From Streptomyces koelreuteriae (lineage in GTDB: Bacteria > Actinomycetota > Actinomycetes > Streptomycetales > Streptomycetaceae), in assembly GCF_018604545.1 (NCBI RefSeq), contig NZ_CP075896.1:4526001-4590000 (forward strand): a stretch of 64,000 nt of DNA. Reading direction: 5' to 3'. The notes under the pieces are model-generated. The model saw nothing but the letters and a program-made list of their open reading frames with translations. It was not told where the DNA came from and did not search any database. Numbering within the stretch: the stretch's first letter is position 1; the number at the start of each line of letters is the position of its first letter. A program made the position numbers and the translations under genes. Below are positions 1-8,471 of this stretch, piece after piece.

Positions 1-282
1 CTTGACGATCTTCTTGGCCAGTTCGACGATCTCGGCGGACTGCTTGTCCGCCTTCTCCTCGGCGGCGTTGTACTCGTCGGTGGCACGGCCCGCGGCGCGG
101 TAGAGCTTGTCGAGCTTCTTGCGGACGGCCTCGAGGTCCTTGCTGGGACCGGGCGTCGGGCTCGCGCTCGGGGTGGGGGAGGGGTCCGGACTGGCGAACG
201 CCGTGCCCGGTGCCGCCAGCACGCTGATCGCGCAGACCACGGTCACCGCCGTCGCGATCAGGCCACGCTTGCCCGTTCCCAT
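1..282 (-). CDS. Secreted coiled-coil protein, probably NlpC/P60 cell-wall hydrolase (N-terminal part only)
   Basis: The window edge cuts this gene, leaving the first 94 residues. A basic start (GTGKRG) leads into a hydrophobic Ala/Val stretch ending in a likely signal-peptidase site near GTAFA/SPD. A Ser/Pro linker follows, then a charged helical region (KDLEAVRKKLDKLYRAAG) typical of a coiled coil. In Streptomyces this layout, upstream of mshA, usually belongs to NlpC/P60 peptidoglycan endopeptidases, in which the coiled coil precedes the Cys-His catalytic domain. That domain would lie outside the window, so the enzyme name is inferred from architecture and synteny. The start ATG is at 280-282. 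Confidence 0.75.
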   Translation of the reverse strand, partial: MGTGKRGLIATAVTVVCAISVLAAPGTAFASPDPSPTPSASPTPGPSKDLEAVRKKLDKLYRAAGRATDEYNAAEEKADKQSAEIVELAKKIVK

Positions 283-506
283 ACCTCAGCCCCCAACTGA
301 TTAACCGTCAGTAACATCCGGTTCGTCTGGGGATGCTGCCATGACGGCGCCCAAAGCGACAGAGGTAGTGCTTCCCGCCGTCCCCGCACCGGTATGCCCC
401 CGGCATGACGATCTCCCCGCCTGTGTGACGAACGACTCACGGAGATCGTTCCCGACAGGCCCTGCCGGATCATGCCGGGCCCTGCCGACGGGCCCTGCCG
501 GTGAGC

Positions 507-1331
507 TCAGCCCCGTGGGGCCAACGCCTCCCACCGCACCGTCACTTCGCCCTGCCGCCACCGCACCGGCCCGTCCGCAACGGGCCAGTCTGCCGTCAGG
601 TCCCGTACCGCGCGGATCCAGCGCTGGCGGGCGCCGTAGGAGGCGTAGGGCGCGGCGGCCGCCCAGGCGCGGTCGAAGTCGCGCAGGAAGGTGTGCACCG
701 GCTCGCCCGGGACGTTGCGGTGGATGAGCGCCTTCGGCAGGCGCTCCGCCAGGTCCGAGGGACGCTCCAGGGAGCCCAGCCGGGTCGCGAAGGTGACCGT
801 GCGCGGCCCCTCCGGACCGAGCGCGACCCACACGTGCCGCCGCCCGATCTCGTCGCAGGTCCCCTCGACCAGCAGCCCGCCGCGCGCGCCGGTGGCCGGG
901 TCGGCCGGTGCGAGCCGCCCGCACAGCCGCTCCCACACGGCGGCGACCTCGCCCTCCTCGTACTGCCGCAGCACGTTCGCCGCGCGGACGAGCAGGGGCC
1001 GCTGCGGGAGGGGGATCTCGAAGCCGCCGTGCCGGAAGGTGAGCCCGGCCCGCTCGTACGGCAGCGCCGCCGCGACCCGGGCGGGCTCGATCTCGACGCC
1101 CACCACGCGCGCGTGCGGCGCGACCGTACGCAGACGGTGCAGCAGTTCGACGGCCGTCCAGGGGGCGGCGCCGTACCCGAGGTCGACCGCCACGGGGTCG
1201 GCGGCGCGCCGCAGCTCCGCGCCGTGCGTGGCCGCGATCCAGCGGTCCATACGGCGCAGGCGGTTGGGGTTGGTCGTCCCGCGCGTCACCGTGCCCACGA
1301 TGCGGGGGCGGGTCGCCGCGCGGGATGTCAT
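507..1331 (-). CDS. Class I SAM-dependent methyltransferase
   Basis: The 274-residue product has a SAM-binding motif I (VAVDLGYGAAPW, about residues 47-58) followed by an acidic post-I strand (VVGVEIEPARV), so a Rossmann-type methyltransferase fold is clear. The N-terminus is rich in Arg and Thr with the segment TTNPNRLRRMDRWIA. The substrate cannot be read from the sequence. It appears to be cytoplasmic, with no signal or membrane segment. It is a single gene, on the same strand as the two genes downstream of it in coordinates but separated from them by gaps. The 224-bp space before the cell-wall hydrolase holds no recognisable feature. Confidence 0.8.
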   Translation of the reverse strand: MTSRAATRPRIVGTVTRGTTNPNRLRRMDRWIAATHGAELRRAADPVAVDLGYGAAPWTAVELLHRLRTVAPHARVVGVEIEPARVAAALPYERAGLTFRHGGFEIPLPQRPLLVRAANVLRQYEEGEVAAVWERLCGRLAPADPATGARGGLLVEGTCDEIGRRHVWVALGPEGPRTVTFATRLGSLERPSDLAERLPKALIHRNVPGEPVHTFLRDFDRAWAAAAPYASYGARQRWIRAVRDLTADWPVADGPVRWRQGEVTVRWEALAPRG

Positions 1332-1422
1332 GCGTATGAGGGTATGCGGCCTTCAGGGGTAGCCCTCGGGTGTGATCAGGCGCCGCCCCCGAGTGTCCTC
1401 AGAGGTAGCCCCCCGGGTTTCC

Positions 1423-2034
1423 TCAGGCACCGCCCCCGTACGTCCCGAACTCCGGAACCCCCGTCGCTTCGAAGACATGCACCGACAGCCCGCCCGGCGT
1501 CGTCCGATGGTCCGTGAGCCGCAGCCCGGCCGGTGCCCCGCCGTCAGGGAAGAGGCGACGGCCCTGCCCCACCACGACCGGGGCGATCGCCAGCCGCAGC
1601 GTGTCGACCAGCCCGGCGGCCAGCAGGGACTGCGCGAGCCGGGCGCTGCCGTGGATCTGGATCTCCCGGCCGGGCAGCCGCTTCAGCTCCGCCACCTGGG
1701 CGGGGACGTCGCCGGACAGGATCGTGGTCGGGTTCCAGCCGGCCGTGGTCAGGCTGTGGGAGGCGACGTACTTCGGCAGGCCGTTCAGTACGGCGGCGGC
1801 GGGATGGTCGGTCATCGTCGGCCAGTCCCGGGCGAAGTTCTGGTACGTACGGCGGCCGAGCAGCAGCGCGTCCGCCTCAGCGAGCCAGGTGCCGACCAGC
1901 CGCTCGAACTCCTCGTCGAGATGCGGCACGAACCAGCCGCCCCGCTCGAAACCGTCGCTGGTGTCCTCGTCCGGGGCGCCCGGCCCCTGGGAGACACCGT
2001 CGAGCGTCAGGAACTCCTGCACCACGAGCTTCAT
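1423..2034 (-). CDS. Dihydrofolate reductase family protein (RibD C-terminal-like)
   Basis: The 203-residue protein starts with MKLVVQEFLTLDGVSQGPG, the N-terminal strand and loop typical of the RibD C-terminal/DHFR-like family common in actinomycetes. Other family features are ADALLLGRRTYQNFA and the GREIQIHGSARLAQSLLAAGLVDTL region (positions about 1625-1700), where NADPH binds in relatives. These proteins are probably NAD(P)H-dependent reductases of unknown substrate, not the folate enzyme itself. The ribosome-binding site is a purine-rich GAGGAGAGGG just upstream of the ATG at 2034. The gene stands alone. Confidence 0.85.
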   Translation of the reverse strand: MKLVVQEFLTLDGVSQGPGAPDEDTSDGFERGGWFVPHLDEEFERLVGTWLAEADALLLGRRTYQNFARDWPTMTDHPAAAVLNGLPKYVASHSLTTAGWNPTTILSGDVPAQVAELKRLPGREIQIHGSARLAQSLLAAGLVDTLRLAIAPVVVGQGRRLFPDGGAPAGLRLTDHRTTPGGLSVHVFEATGVPEFGTYGGGA

Positions 2035-2091
2035 CGTGACCCTCTCCTCTCCTCAGTGAGTCAGATCAGTGAGTCAGACGCCCCGGGACGC

Positions 2092-2162
2092 GGAAACTCA
2101 TCGGCCCCCGAACGGGGAAACTCATCGGCTCCCGAACGGGGAACTCATCGGCCCCCGAACGG
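2092..2162. repeat. Three tandem copies of a 23-24 bp unit
   Basis: Units run 2092-2115, 2116-2139 and 2140-2162. Each carries ACTCATCGGCNCCCGAACGG; the third lacks one A and the second has one C-to-T change. They lie between the stop of the RTX-like gene and the promoter side of the DHFR-like gene. A short direct repeat, CAGTGAGTCAGA, is present twice just before them (about 2054-2078). Near identity suggests recent slippage. Confidence 0.9.
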
Positions 2163-2197
2163 GGAAATGGCGAGATCGCGAGGCCGCGAGAACCGCG

Positions 2198-3013
2198 TCA
2201 GTCCTGCCGGACGATGTTCCTGCCCGGCCCGCCGGAGAGCGTGTCCGCGCCGGGTCCGCCGTACAGCTCGTCGTCGCCGCTGTTGCCCCAGATCCGGTCG
2301 GCGCCGCCGTTCCCGCGCAGGATGTCGTCGCCCCTGCCGCCGTAGATCTCGTCGTCGCCGGCCCCGCCGTACACCGTGTCGTCACCGTCGTCGGCGCGCA
2401 GGATCTCGCCCTCGGTGCCCGCGTAGAGGGTGTCGTCGCCGGCCCCGCCGCCGGCGTACCCCAGGGCGCCCGCCCTGATGGTGTCGGCGCCCGCGCCGCC
2501 CCGCACCGACGCGCCGTCGACGCGGCCGCCGGTAGAGCCGGTCCACCGGTCGTCGCCGTCGCCCAGCTCGACGGTGTTGAAGTAATAGACCTGGTCGGTG
2601 GCGTTGTCGAAGGAGGCGGTGTCGGCGCCGTCGCCGAGGTCCATTTCCAGGGAGTTGAGCGGGGACTGGCTCTCGGGGGCCTCGACCGTGCAGGAGATCC
2701 TGGTCCGGTCCGCGCTGTCGGGATGGCCGCACCCGGCCCCGGTGCTGATCGGGACGACATCGTCGATCACAAAGGTGAACCGGGAGCGGTCGCCGGTGAA
2801 GGACTGGGTGATGGCGACCTTGTTGGCCTGCCCGGGGGCGGCCGCGTAGGTGAGGTGCCAGCCGTACTCGTTCACCGAGGCGGTGGCGGCCGTCGGCTCC
2901 GCGGCCCCGGCCGGGCCCGCCAGGGCGGCCGGGACGGCCAGACCGATACCGAGAAGGGGCGTGAGAACCGTCGCCGTGCGTAACATCCGGCGGCCGATGA
3001 GGCGAGAGGGCAT
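2198..3013 (-). CDS. Secreted calcium-binding RTX-like (hemolysin-type repeat) protein
   Basis: The 271-residue product has a signal peptide (RRMLRTATVLTPLLGIGLAV, cleavage probably after GPAGAA near residue 38). A beta-rich region of about 130 residues follows, with two cysteines, and then a C-terminal run of nonapeptide repeats of the GGxGxDxxx type from about residue 170 (GGAGDDTLYAG, GGRGDDILRG, GGPGADTLSGG). Such repeats form a calcium-loaded beta-roll outside the cell. No catalytic domain is seen, so it may be a surface or matrix protein. The start at 3013 is supported by GGAGG seven bases upstream. Confidence 0.85.
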   Translation of the reverse strand: MPSRLIGRRMLRTATVLTPLLGIGLAVPAALAGPAGAAEPTAATASVNEYGWHLTYAAAPGQANKVAITQSFTGDRSRFTFVIDDVVPISTGAGCGHPDSADRTRISCTVEAPESQSPLNSLEMDLGDGADTASFDNATDQVYYFNTVELGDGDDRWTGSTGGRVDGASVRGGAGADTIRAGALGYAGGGAGDDTLYAGTEGEILRADDGDDTVYGGAGDDEIYGGRGDDILRGNGGADRIWGNSGDDELYGGPGADTLSGGPGRNIVRQD

Positions 3014-3367
3014 TGCATAACCTCCGTGAGGCAGTGGTCGGTCCTTTCGCTGGTTGTGACCGGTGGGGCGGGAACCCGGTTGTCCGCGGAACCGGGATCG
3101 ACAGCCTTTTCATGACGGGGACAACGCCCGTGACCTGCGATTTCCGATCCAGTTCACCCGCCCGTCACGCTCCCGGTCCCGGCGCACAAGCGGGCCCTTC
3201 AGGCGCTCCACATTCTCGAACGGTTGAGCGGCGAGCGGTAATGATTCGGTAAAAGTCGCGAACAGGGAATCGAACGCGGAAATGGAGCGCACTCTTCCGG
3301 TGTTCACCCCCGTGCAGGGCACAGCGAGTCCTGCGCGAGGCATGCCCAAAGCGAGGAGGAACGCCAC
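3014..3367. other. Divergent intergenic region between RTX-like gene and mshA
   Basis: This 354-bp space contains the promoters of both flanking genes. No gene or long repeat is visible. On the mshA side there is a sigma-R-like promoter at 3278-3304 (listed separately) and a clear ribosome-binding site, GCGAGGAGGA, at 3352-3361. Confidence 0.7.
3278..3304 (+). promoter_or_regulatory. Candidate sigma-R (thiol stress) promoter of mshA
   Basis: GGAAA at 3278-3282 and GTT at 3302-3304 are separated by 19 bp. The sigma-R consensus in Streptomyces is GGAAT, 18-19 bp, GTT, so there is one mismatch. The site lies 64 bp before the GTG start of mshA. In S. coelicolor mshA belongs to the sigma-R regulon, which supports the call. 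Confidence 0.5.
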
Positions 3368-4705
3368 GTGAGCCAGTACATCGGCAGGCTCGGGCGGCGC
3401 TCCGCGTCGGCCCCCGCGCGCCTCAGGCTGCACCGCAGGCCCCGCCGGGTCGCCATGCTCTCCGTGCACACCTCCCCGCTCCACCAGCCGGGCACCGGCG
3501 ACGCCGGCGGCATGAACGTCTACATCGTGGAGCTCGCGCAGCGCCTCGCCGCGCAGGGCGTCGAGGTCGAGATCTTCACGCGCGCGACCGCGGCCGCCCT
3601 CCCGCCGACCGTCGAACTGGCCCCCGGCGTCCTCGTCCGGCACATCGACGCCGGCCCCTACGAGGGACTCAACAAGGAGGACCTCCCCGCCCAGCTGTGC
3701 GCCTTCACCCACGGCGTCATGCAGGCCTGGGCCGGTCACCGCCCCGGCCACTACGACCTGGTCCACTCGCACTACTGGCTCTCCGGCCACGTCGGCTGGC
3801 TCGCCGCCCAGCGCTGGGGCGTCCCCCTCGTGCACGCCATGCACACCATGGCCAAGGTCAAGAACGCCAACCTGGCCGACGGCGACAGCCCCGAGCCGGC
3901 CGCCCGCGTCATCGGCGAGACCCAGATCGTCGCCGCCGCCGACCGCCTCATCGCCAACACCACCGAAGAGGCCGACGAACTGGCCCGGCACTACGCGGCC
4001 GACCCCGACAAGCTCGCCGTGGTCCACCCCGGCGTCAACCTCACCCGCTTCTCGCCCGCCGACGGCCGCGCCGCCGCCCGCGCCCGTCTCGGCCTGCCCC
4101 AGGACGCGCTGATCCCGCTCTTCGCGGGCCGCATCCAGCCCCTGAAGGCCCCCGACGTGCTGCTGAGGGCCGTAGCCGTCCTCCTCGACGAGCGCCCCGA
4201 CCTGCGCTCGCGCATCCTCGTCCCCGTCGTCGGCGGCCCCAGCGGCAGCGGCCTCGCCAAACCCGAGGGCCTGCAGAAGCTCGCCGCCCGCCTCGGCATC
4301 GCGGACGTCGTACGGTTCCGCCCGCCCGTCGGCCAGGAACAGCTCGCCGACTGGTTCCGCGCCGCCTCCCTCCTGGTCATGCCCTCCTACAGCGAGTCCT
4401 TCGGCCTGGTCGCCATAGAGGCCCAGGCGGCGGGCACCCCGGTCCTCGCGGCGGCGGTCGGCGGCCTGCCGGTGGCCGTGGACGACGGACGCACCGGCTT
4501 CCTCGTACGCGGCCACAACCCCGCCGACTACGCGCGCGTGCTGCGCGACTTCGCCGACGACCCGGGGCTCGCGCCCCGCCTGGGCGCCCAGGCGGCCCGC
4601 CACGCCCAGTCCTTCGGCTGGGACACCGCGGCCGCCGCCACGGCGGACGTCTACACGGCCGCGATGCAGGCGCACCGCCGTCGCGTACGCTCGCACCATG
4701 GGTGA
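3368..4705 (+). CDS. mshA: D-inositol-3-phosphate glycosyltransferase, first step of mycothiol synthesis
   Basis: MshA transfers N-acetylglucosamine from UDP-GlcNAc to 1L-myo-inositol-1-phosphate in the cytoplasm. The 445-residue protein is a GT-B, family 4 glycosyltransferase. Its N-terminal domain has VHTSPLHQPGTGDAGGMNVY (about residues 33-52), characteristic of MshA. The C-terminal nucleotide-sugar domain has FAGRIQPLKAPDVLL and the E-x7-E element in SYSESFGLVAIEAQAAGTPV. The start is GTG, seven bases after AGGAGGA. The N-terminus carries a basic 25-residue extension. It overlaps the next gene by 8 bp, so the two are translationally coupled. Confidence 0.95.
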   Translation: MSQYIGRLGRRSASAPARLRLHRRPRRVAMLSVHTSPLHQPGTGDAGGMNVYIVELAQRLAAQGVEVEIFTRATAAALPPTVELAPGVLVRHIDAGPYEGLNKEDLPAQLCAFTHGVMQAWAGHRPGHYDLVHSHYWLSGHVGWLAAQRWGVPLVHAMHTMAKVKNANLADGDSPEPAARVIGETQIVAAADRLIANTTEEADELARHYAADPDKLAVVHPGVNLTRFSPADGRAAARARLGLPQDALIPLFAGRIQPLKAPDVLLRAVAVLLDERPDLRSRILVPVVGGPSGSGLAKPEGLQKLAARLGIADVVRFRPPVGQEQLADWFRAASLLVMPSYSESFGLVAIEAQAAGTPVLAAAVGGLPVAVDDGRTGFLVRGHNPADYARVLRDFADDPGLAPRLGAQAARHAQSFGWDTAAAATADVYTAAMQAHRRRVRSHHG

Positions 4706-5207
4706 AACCGGTCAGCAACAGCGTGCGGCACAGGTCATCGAGGGAGTGCTGAAGGACGCCGACCTGGAGTGGGAGCACCCCGAGCCCGGCACGTACGTCG
4801 CGCAGCTCCCCGGCACCCGCAAGCTCAAGACCACGGTCTCCCTGCTCGTCGGCCGCCACTCCCTCTCCCTGAACGCCTTCGTCATCCGCCACCCCGACGA
4901 GAACGAACCGGCCGTCCACCGCTGGCTCCTGGAGCGCAACCTCAAGCTCTACGGCGTGAGTTACGCCGTCGACCAGCACGGCGACGTCTACGTCACCGGC
5001 CGGCTCTCCCTCACCGCCGTCACCGCCGACGAACTGGACCGTCTGCTCGGCCAAGTCCTCGAAGCGGCGGACGGCAGCTTCAACACCCTCCTGGAGCTGG
5101 GCTTCGCCTCCGCCATCCGCAAGGAGTACGAGTGGCGGGTGTCCCGGGGCGAGTCGACGCGCAACCTGGACGCGTTCGTGCATCTGACGCAGCGCCCGGA
5201 GCGCTGA
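4698..5207 (+). CDS. YbjN domain-containing protein
   Basis: The 169-residue product has the YbjN fold, related to type III secretion chaperones (the segment LPGTRKLKTTVSLLVGRHSL leads into a conserved VHRWLLERNLKLYGVSYAVD, about residues 73-92). The role in actinomycetes is unsettled. The ATG sits inside the end of mshA, and the same neighbour pair occurs in S. coelicolor. Its TGA stop (5205-5207) directly touches the stop codon of the convergent AraC gene (5208-5210). No space is left for a separate terminator. Confidence 0.85.
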   Translation: MGETGQQQRAAQVIEGVLKDADLEWEHPEPGTYVAQLPGTRKLKTTVSLLVGRHSLSLNAFVIRHPDENEPAVHRWLLERNLKLYGVSYAVDQHGDVYVTGRLSLTAVTADELDRLLGQVLEAADGSFNTLLELGFASAIRKEYEWRVSRGESTRNLDAFVHLTQRPER

Positions 5208-6029
5208 TCACCCGGCTCGGAAGCGCCCGGGCGGCACCCCCACCAGCTTCCGGAAGTGCCGCGTGAGATGCGACTGGTCGTAGAACCCGGTCGCCACCGC
5301 CACCTCGCTCGGCGTCCGCCCGTCGAGCAGCAGCCGCCGGGCGCGGCCCACGCGCAGCGACGTCAGATACTGGTGCGGGGCGATGCCGTAAGCGGCGCTG
5401 AACGCCCGTACGAGATGGGCCGGATGGGCCCCGACAAGACCGGCGGCCTCGTTCAGCCCGATCCCCTCGACGACCCGCTCGTCCAGCAACTCGCGCAGCC
5501 GCCGCGCCAGTACGGGATCGGCCGGCCGGGGCGCGGCGAGGTCACCCCGCAGATGCCCGCGCAGCCGCTCCCCGACGAACATCAGCCTGCTCTCGGCCTC
5601 CAGCTCCTCACCGGGCCGCGTCAGCGTGCCGTGCAACTGCCCGACGCGCCGCCGCAACAGCGGATCGCGCAGATCGGGGTGGTCGACGGCGGCCCCGATG
5701 AGCTCGTCCCCGAGATACGTCCCGTCGAGATACAACACCCGCTTGCGGAAGCCCTCCGCGGTGACGGGGGAGCCGTTGTGCGGCACATGCGGAGGCAGCA
5801 GCGACACGGTGTCGTGCGGCGTGCCGTGCTCGTGCCGGTCGAGGTCGTACCGCACGGCACCGGTGTCGACGATCAGCAGCGTCCAGGCCTCGTGGACGTG
5901 CATCGGATACGCGTACTCGGTGAACCGCGCGTGGAAGACCTCGACGACACCGGCGACGGGGGGACGCCAGGCGGAGACGGTCCGGGTGGACCGGGACGTC
6001 GGGGAGGTCCGGGAGGGCTCGGAGGCCAT
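5208..6029 (-). CDS. AraC-family transcriptional regulator
   Basis: The 273-residue protein has an N-terminal cupin-like ligand domain (residues about 25-110, with YAYPMHVHEAWTLLIVDTG and LLPPHVPHNG) and a C-terminal double helix-turn-helix of AraC type ending in ATGFYDQSHLTRHFRKLVGV. I chose the ATG at 6029. A longer frame continues to 6221, but its extra residues are compositionally odd and overlap the divergent DUF2000 gene. It faces that gene across about 50 bp, a common arrangement for a regulator and its target. Confidence 0.9.
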   Translation of the reverse strand: MASEPSRTSPTSRSTRTVSAWRPPVAGVVEVFHARFTEYAYPMHVHEAWTLLIVDTGAVRYDLDRHEHGTPHDTVSLLPPHVPHNGSPVTAEGFRKRVLYLDGTYLGDELIGAAVDHPDLRDPLLRRRVGQLHGTLTRPGEELEAESRLMFVGERLRGHLRGDLAAPRPADPVLARRLRELLDERVVEGIGLNEAAGLVGAHPAHLVRAFSAAYGIAPHQYLTSLRVGRARRLLLDGRTPSEVAVATGFYDQSHLTRHFRKLVGVPPGRFRAG

Positions 6030-6078
6030 GCAAAAAACGTACAAGACCGTGGCGGGGGCTGCCGGGCACGCTCGCATC

Positions 6079-6534
6079 ATGAACACCGAAGCATCCCCGG
6101 AGCCGACCGCGCCGACCGAGCCGATCCGCTTCGACACGAAGATCGCTGTGCTGCTGCGCGAGGACCTGGAGCAGTGGCAGCGCCTGAACGTCACGTCATT
6201 CCTGGTCAGCGGCTTGGGCACGCAGCTTCCCGAGGTGATCGGCGAACTGTACGAGGACGCGGACGGCGTGCCCTACCTGCCGATGTTCCGCCAGCCGGTC
6301 ATGGTCTTCGAGGCCACGAAGGAAACCCTGACCACGGCCCACACCAAGGCCCTTTCCCGCTCCCTCCCCCGCGCGGTCTTCACGTCCGACCTGTTCGCCA
6401 CGGGCAACGACCGCGACAACCGCGCGGCCGTCCGTGCGGTCCCGACGGCGGACCTGGACCTGGTCGGCCTCTTGGTCTACGGCCCGAAGAACGCGGTGGA
6501 CAAGGTGGTGAAGGGCGCCCGGATGCATCCGTGA
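6079..6534 (+). CDS. DUF2000 family protein
   Basis: The 151-residue product contains the hallmark FDTKIAVLLREDL near residue 18, the middle segment FRQPVMVFEATKETLTTAHT, and a C-terminal DLVGLLVYGPKNAVDKVV. The fold resembles peptidyl-tRNA hydrolase II, but the function is not established. A second in-frame ATG lies at 6028; it would overlap the AraC start and has GGAGG only two bases away, so I prefer 6079. Divergence from the AraC gene suggests control by it. Confidence 0.8.
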   Translation: MNTEASPEPTAPTEPIRFDTKIAVLLREDLEQWQRLNVTSFLVSGLGTQLPEVIGELYEDADGVPYLPMFRQPVMVFEATKETLTTAHTKALSRSLPRAVFTSDLFATGNDRDNRAAVRAVPTADLDLVGLLVYGPKNAVDKVVKGARMHP

Positions 6535-6628
6535 GACCAAAGTCGGGGGTCCGTAGACCAACGGCTGATGACAGGACGGAGGGCCCGTCCCGAGACTCTG
6601 TCTCATGGAGGAAGCCAAGAAGGTCCGC

Positions 6629-7297
6629 ATGGGAGTCGAACTCGCGGAATCGACCTGGGCCATCGTGCTCTTCTGCGTCGCCTGCGGTGCAGTGGCCGGC
6701 GCCCTGCTCCCACTCCTCGCCCGCTGGCTGTTGAGCCTGCCGTGGGCACCACTGGAGGGCCCGGCCGAACTGCTGACCTCGATCCCGGAACCCGCCCTCA
6801 CCCTGGGCACGGTCGCGGTGGGCGCACTCGCCGGCCTGCTGCTGGGCTTCATGGCCGTGCATGAGTCCCTGTCGGTGAACATCTCCGACACGCACGTGAC
6901 CCTGACCATCAGGGACAGCGCCCAGTCGTTGGCCCGAGAGGAGATCGCGACGCTGTTCCGGGACGGCAAGCACCTGGTGGCGCTGGCCCCGGACGGCATG
7001 GAACTGGCCCGCGAGCACTGCGGCCTGCCCTGGCACCGCCTGACCGGCACTCTCACGGCGTACGGCTACCCCTGGGCGGCAGAGGACCCGCACCGAGCCG
7101 ACTACCGCCGCTGGGTCCCCGGCACCCCGGGCCTCCCCGAGGGCGCGGACGCCCTGCTCAGGGCACGCGCCCAGGCCCGAAAGAACTCGGACGACGCGGG
7201 CGATGCCCGGGAGCTGCGCGGCGAACTGCTCCGGCTCGGCGTGGTCGTACGGGACGAGGAGAAACGGCAGTACTGGCGGCTGGTGGCAAGGGACTGA
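6629..7297 (+). CDS. YqeB-like membrane protein
   Basis: The 222-residue protein has two hydrophobic segments near its N-terminus (IVLFCVACGAVAGALLPLLA and LTLGTVAVGALAGLLLGFMA) followed by a soluble domain with charged helices and a winged-helix-like C-terminus (LRGELLRLGVVVRDEEKRQY). It resembles the YqeB family of Bacillus and actinomycetes, of unknown function. I prefer the ATG at 6629, five bases after AAGAAGG. An upstream in-frame ATG at 6605 has no ribosome-binding site. Confidence 0.7.
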   Translation: MGVELAESTWAIVLFCVACGAVAGALLPLLARWLLSLPWAPLEGPAELLTSIPEPALTLGTVAVGALAGLLLGFMAVHESLSVNISDTHVTLTIRDSAQSLAREEIATLFRDGKHLVALAPDGMELAREHCGLPWHRLTGTLTAYGYPWAAEDPHRADYRRWVPGTPGLPEGADALLRARAQARKNSDDAGDARELRGELLRLGVVVRDEEKRQYWRLVARD

Positions 7298-7313
7298 TCA
7301 CGGGGCGCAGGAA

Positions 7314-7751
7314 TCACGGGGCGCAGGCCTCGGCGATCGACAAGCTGTTCTCATAAAGATGGTGCCGAGTGATCCGCCCGCCCTCGACGGTGAGCCGCAG
7401 CGCGAACGGCCCCTCGAAGGACTTCCCGGTAGCCCGTACGGTCCCTGCCAAATACCCCGTCAGCACGGCGTCGGCGCCGTCCACGAGAAGGGCATCGACA
7501 GAGGCCCGGGCATCCTCGGGCACGGTGTGCTCCATCAACTCCGCACCCTGCGCAGCACACTCGGCGCCAGTGGACCGGGGCCGAATCCACGGCACCCCGG
7601 GATTCTCGGCGAGCACCCAGTCGACCTCGTCGGCGAAGATCTCCGTCAGCCGCCCGGTGTCCCCGGCAAGCCGCGCGGCGAGAAATTCCTCGACGACGGC
7701 GCGGGTGGATGCGGCGCAATCGAACCCCGCGGGACTGGACTTGACGAACAT
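7314..7751 (-). CDS. NTF2-like (SnoaL-type) small protein
   Basis: The 145-residue product has the cone-shaped NTF2 fold signature: an N-terminal helix (STRAVVEEFLAARLAGDTGR), then DEVDWVLAENPGVPWIRP, and C-terminal strands with RATGKSFEGPFALRLTVEGG and ITRHHLYENSLS. Relatives are small-molecule isomerases, cyclases or ligand-binding proteins, and the substrate here is unknown. The start at 7751 follows GAGGAGAG. It converges with the YqeB-like gene, with 16 bp between the two stop codons. Confidence 0.8.
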   Translation of the reverse strand: MFVKSSPAGFDCAASTRAVVEEFLAARLAGDTGRLTEIFADEVDWVLAENPGVPWIRPRSTGAECAAQGAELMEHTVPEDARASVDALLVDGADAVLTGYLAGTVRATGKSFEGPFALRLTVEGGRITRHHLYENSLSIAEACAP

Positions 7752-7859
7752 GGCGCTCTCCTCGCTCCTCTACCGTCTGGACAGGTCCGATCCTGCCGGG
7801 AGGGAAAGGAGCGGTCGATTACCCGAGAGGTCATGACCACACGCTGGGCCTGGTCGTCA

Positions 7860-8471
7860 CTACTGCCCGACACGCCCGTCGATCAACTCACGCAGAAGAT
7901 CGGCATGACCGCAGTGCCGCGCGTACTCCGCGATCTGCGCCACCAGGACATCCCGCAACTGAAGCCGCCCACCGGGCTCGGGCCCGAGGTCGGAAAACCC
8001 GGCGTTCGTACTGGCGAGGTCGGTGACGCCACCCAGATACCGATCGGTGAGCTCCACCTCGATCCGCCACTGCCGCCAGGCATCCTCCACGACCCCCGGA
8101 TCAGCGACCGCCCCGTTCCAGTCCCCGTCCCGATCCTCCTCGGTCCGATACAGCTTCGGCGCGTCCTCCCCGGCCATCACCCGCCGAAAATGCCGCTCCT
8201 CCTCAGCCATGTGCCGCACCAGCCCGAGCAGAGACATCGTCGACGGCGGCACAGACCGCAGAGCCATCTGCTCGGCGTCCAGCCCGGCGCACTTCATCTC
8301 CAGGGTCAGCCGATAGTGCCGCAGATTCTCGAGCAGGACGCTGCGCTCATCAACGCTTTCAGTCTCTGTCTCACGAGGATCATCATCCGGATCAACCCAC
8401 ATATCGGGGTAAACGGTCGACTGCGTCCACCGAGCCACAGCTCGTTCATCGGTGTGCTCATCCGAGACCAT
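7860..8471 (-). CDS. DinB family protein (DUF664-like)
   Basis: The 203-residue product shows the four-helix DinB/YfiT pattern. An N-terminal helix carries ERSVLLENLRHYRLTLEMK, then MSLLGLVRHMAEEERHFRRV gives the first metal-ligand His region, and the C-terminus has LVAQIAEYARHCGHADLLRE with a second His group. These proteins bind a divalent metal, and some are thiol-dependent transferases that use mycothiol or bacillithiol. The ATG at 8471 is chosen over a frame extending to 8618, whose added residues look unlike protein. It is transcribed toward the NTF2-like gene. Confidence 0.85.
   Translation of the reverse strand: MVSDEHTDERAVARWTQSTVYPDMWVDPDDDPRETETESVDERSVLLENLRHYRLTLEMKCAGLDAEQMALRSVPPSTMSLLGLVRHMAEEERHFRRVMAGEDAPKLYRTEEDRDGDWNGAVADPGVVEDAWRQWRIEVELTDRYLGGVTDLASTNAGFSDLGPEPGGRLQLRDVLVAQIAEYARHCGHADLLRELIDGRVGQ

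Noticed and set aside
283..506. c-di-AMP (ydaO) riboswitch before the cell-wall hydrolase gene
   Set aside because: Such riboswitches precede some Streptomyces wall hydrolases, but I see none of the conserved ydaO core in this 224-bp interval.
2092..2162. CRISPR array
   Set aside because: The repeat units are contiguous with no spacers, and no cas gene is present.
3110..4699. 529-residue open frame on the minus strand opposite mshA
   Set aside because: It is a GC-driven antisense shadow: composition is Gly/Val/Glu-rich with no motif, whereas mshA on the other strand is a clear family member.
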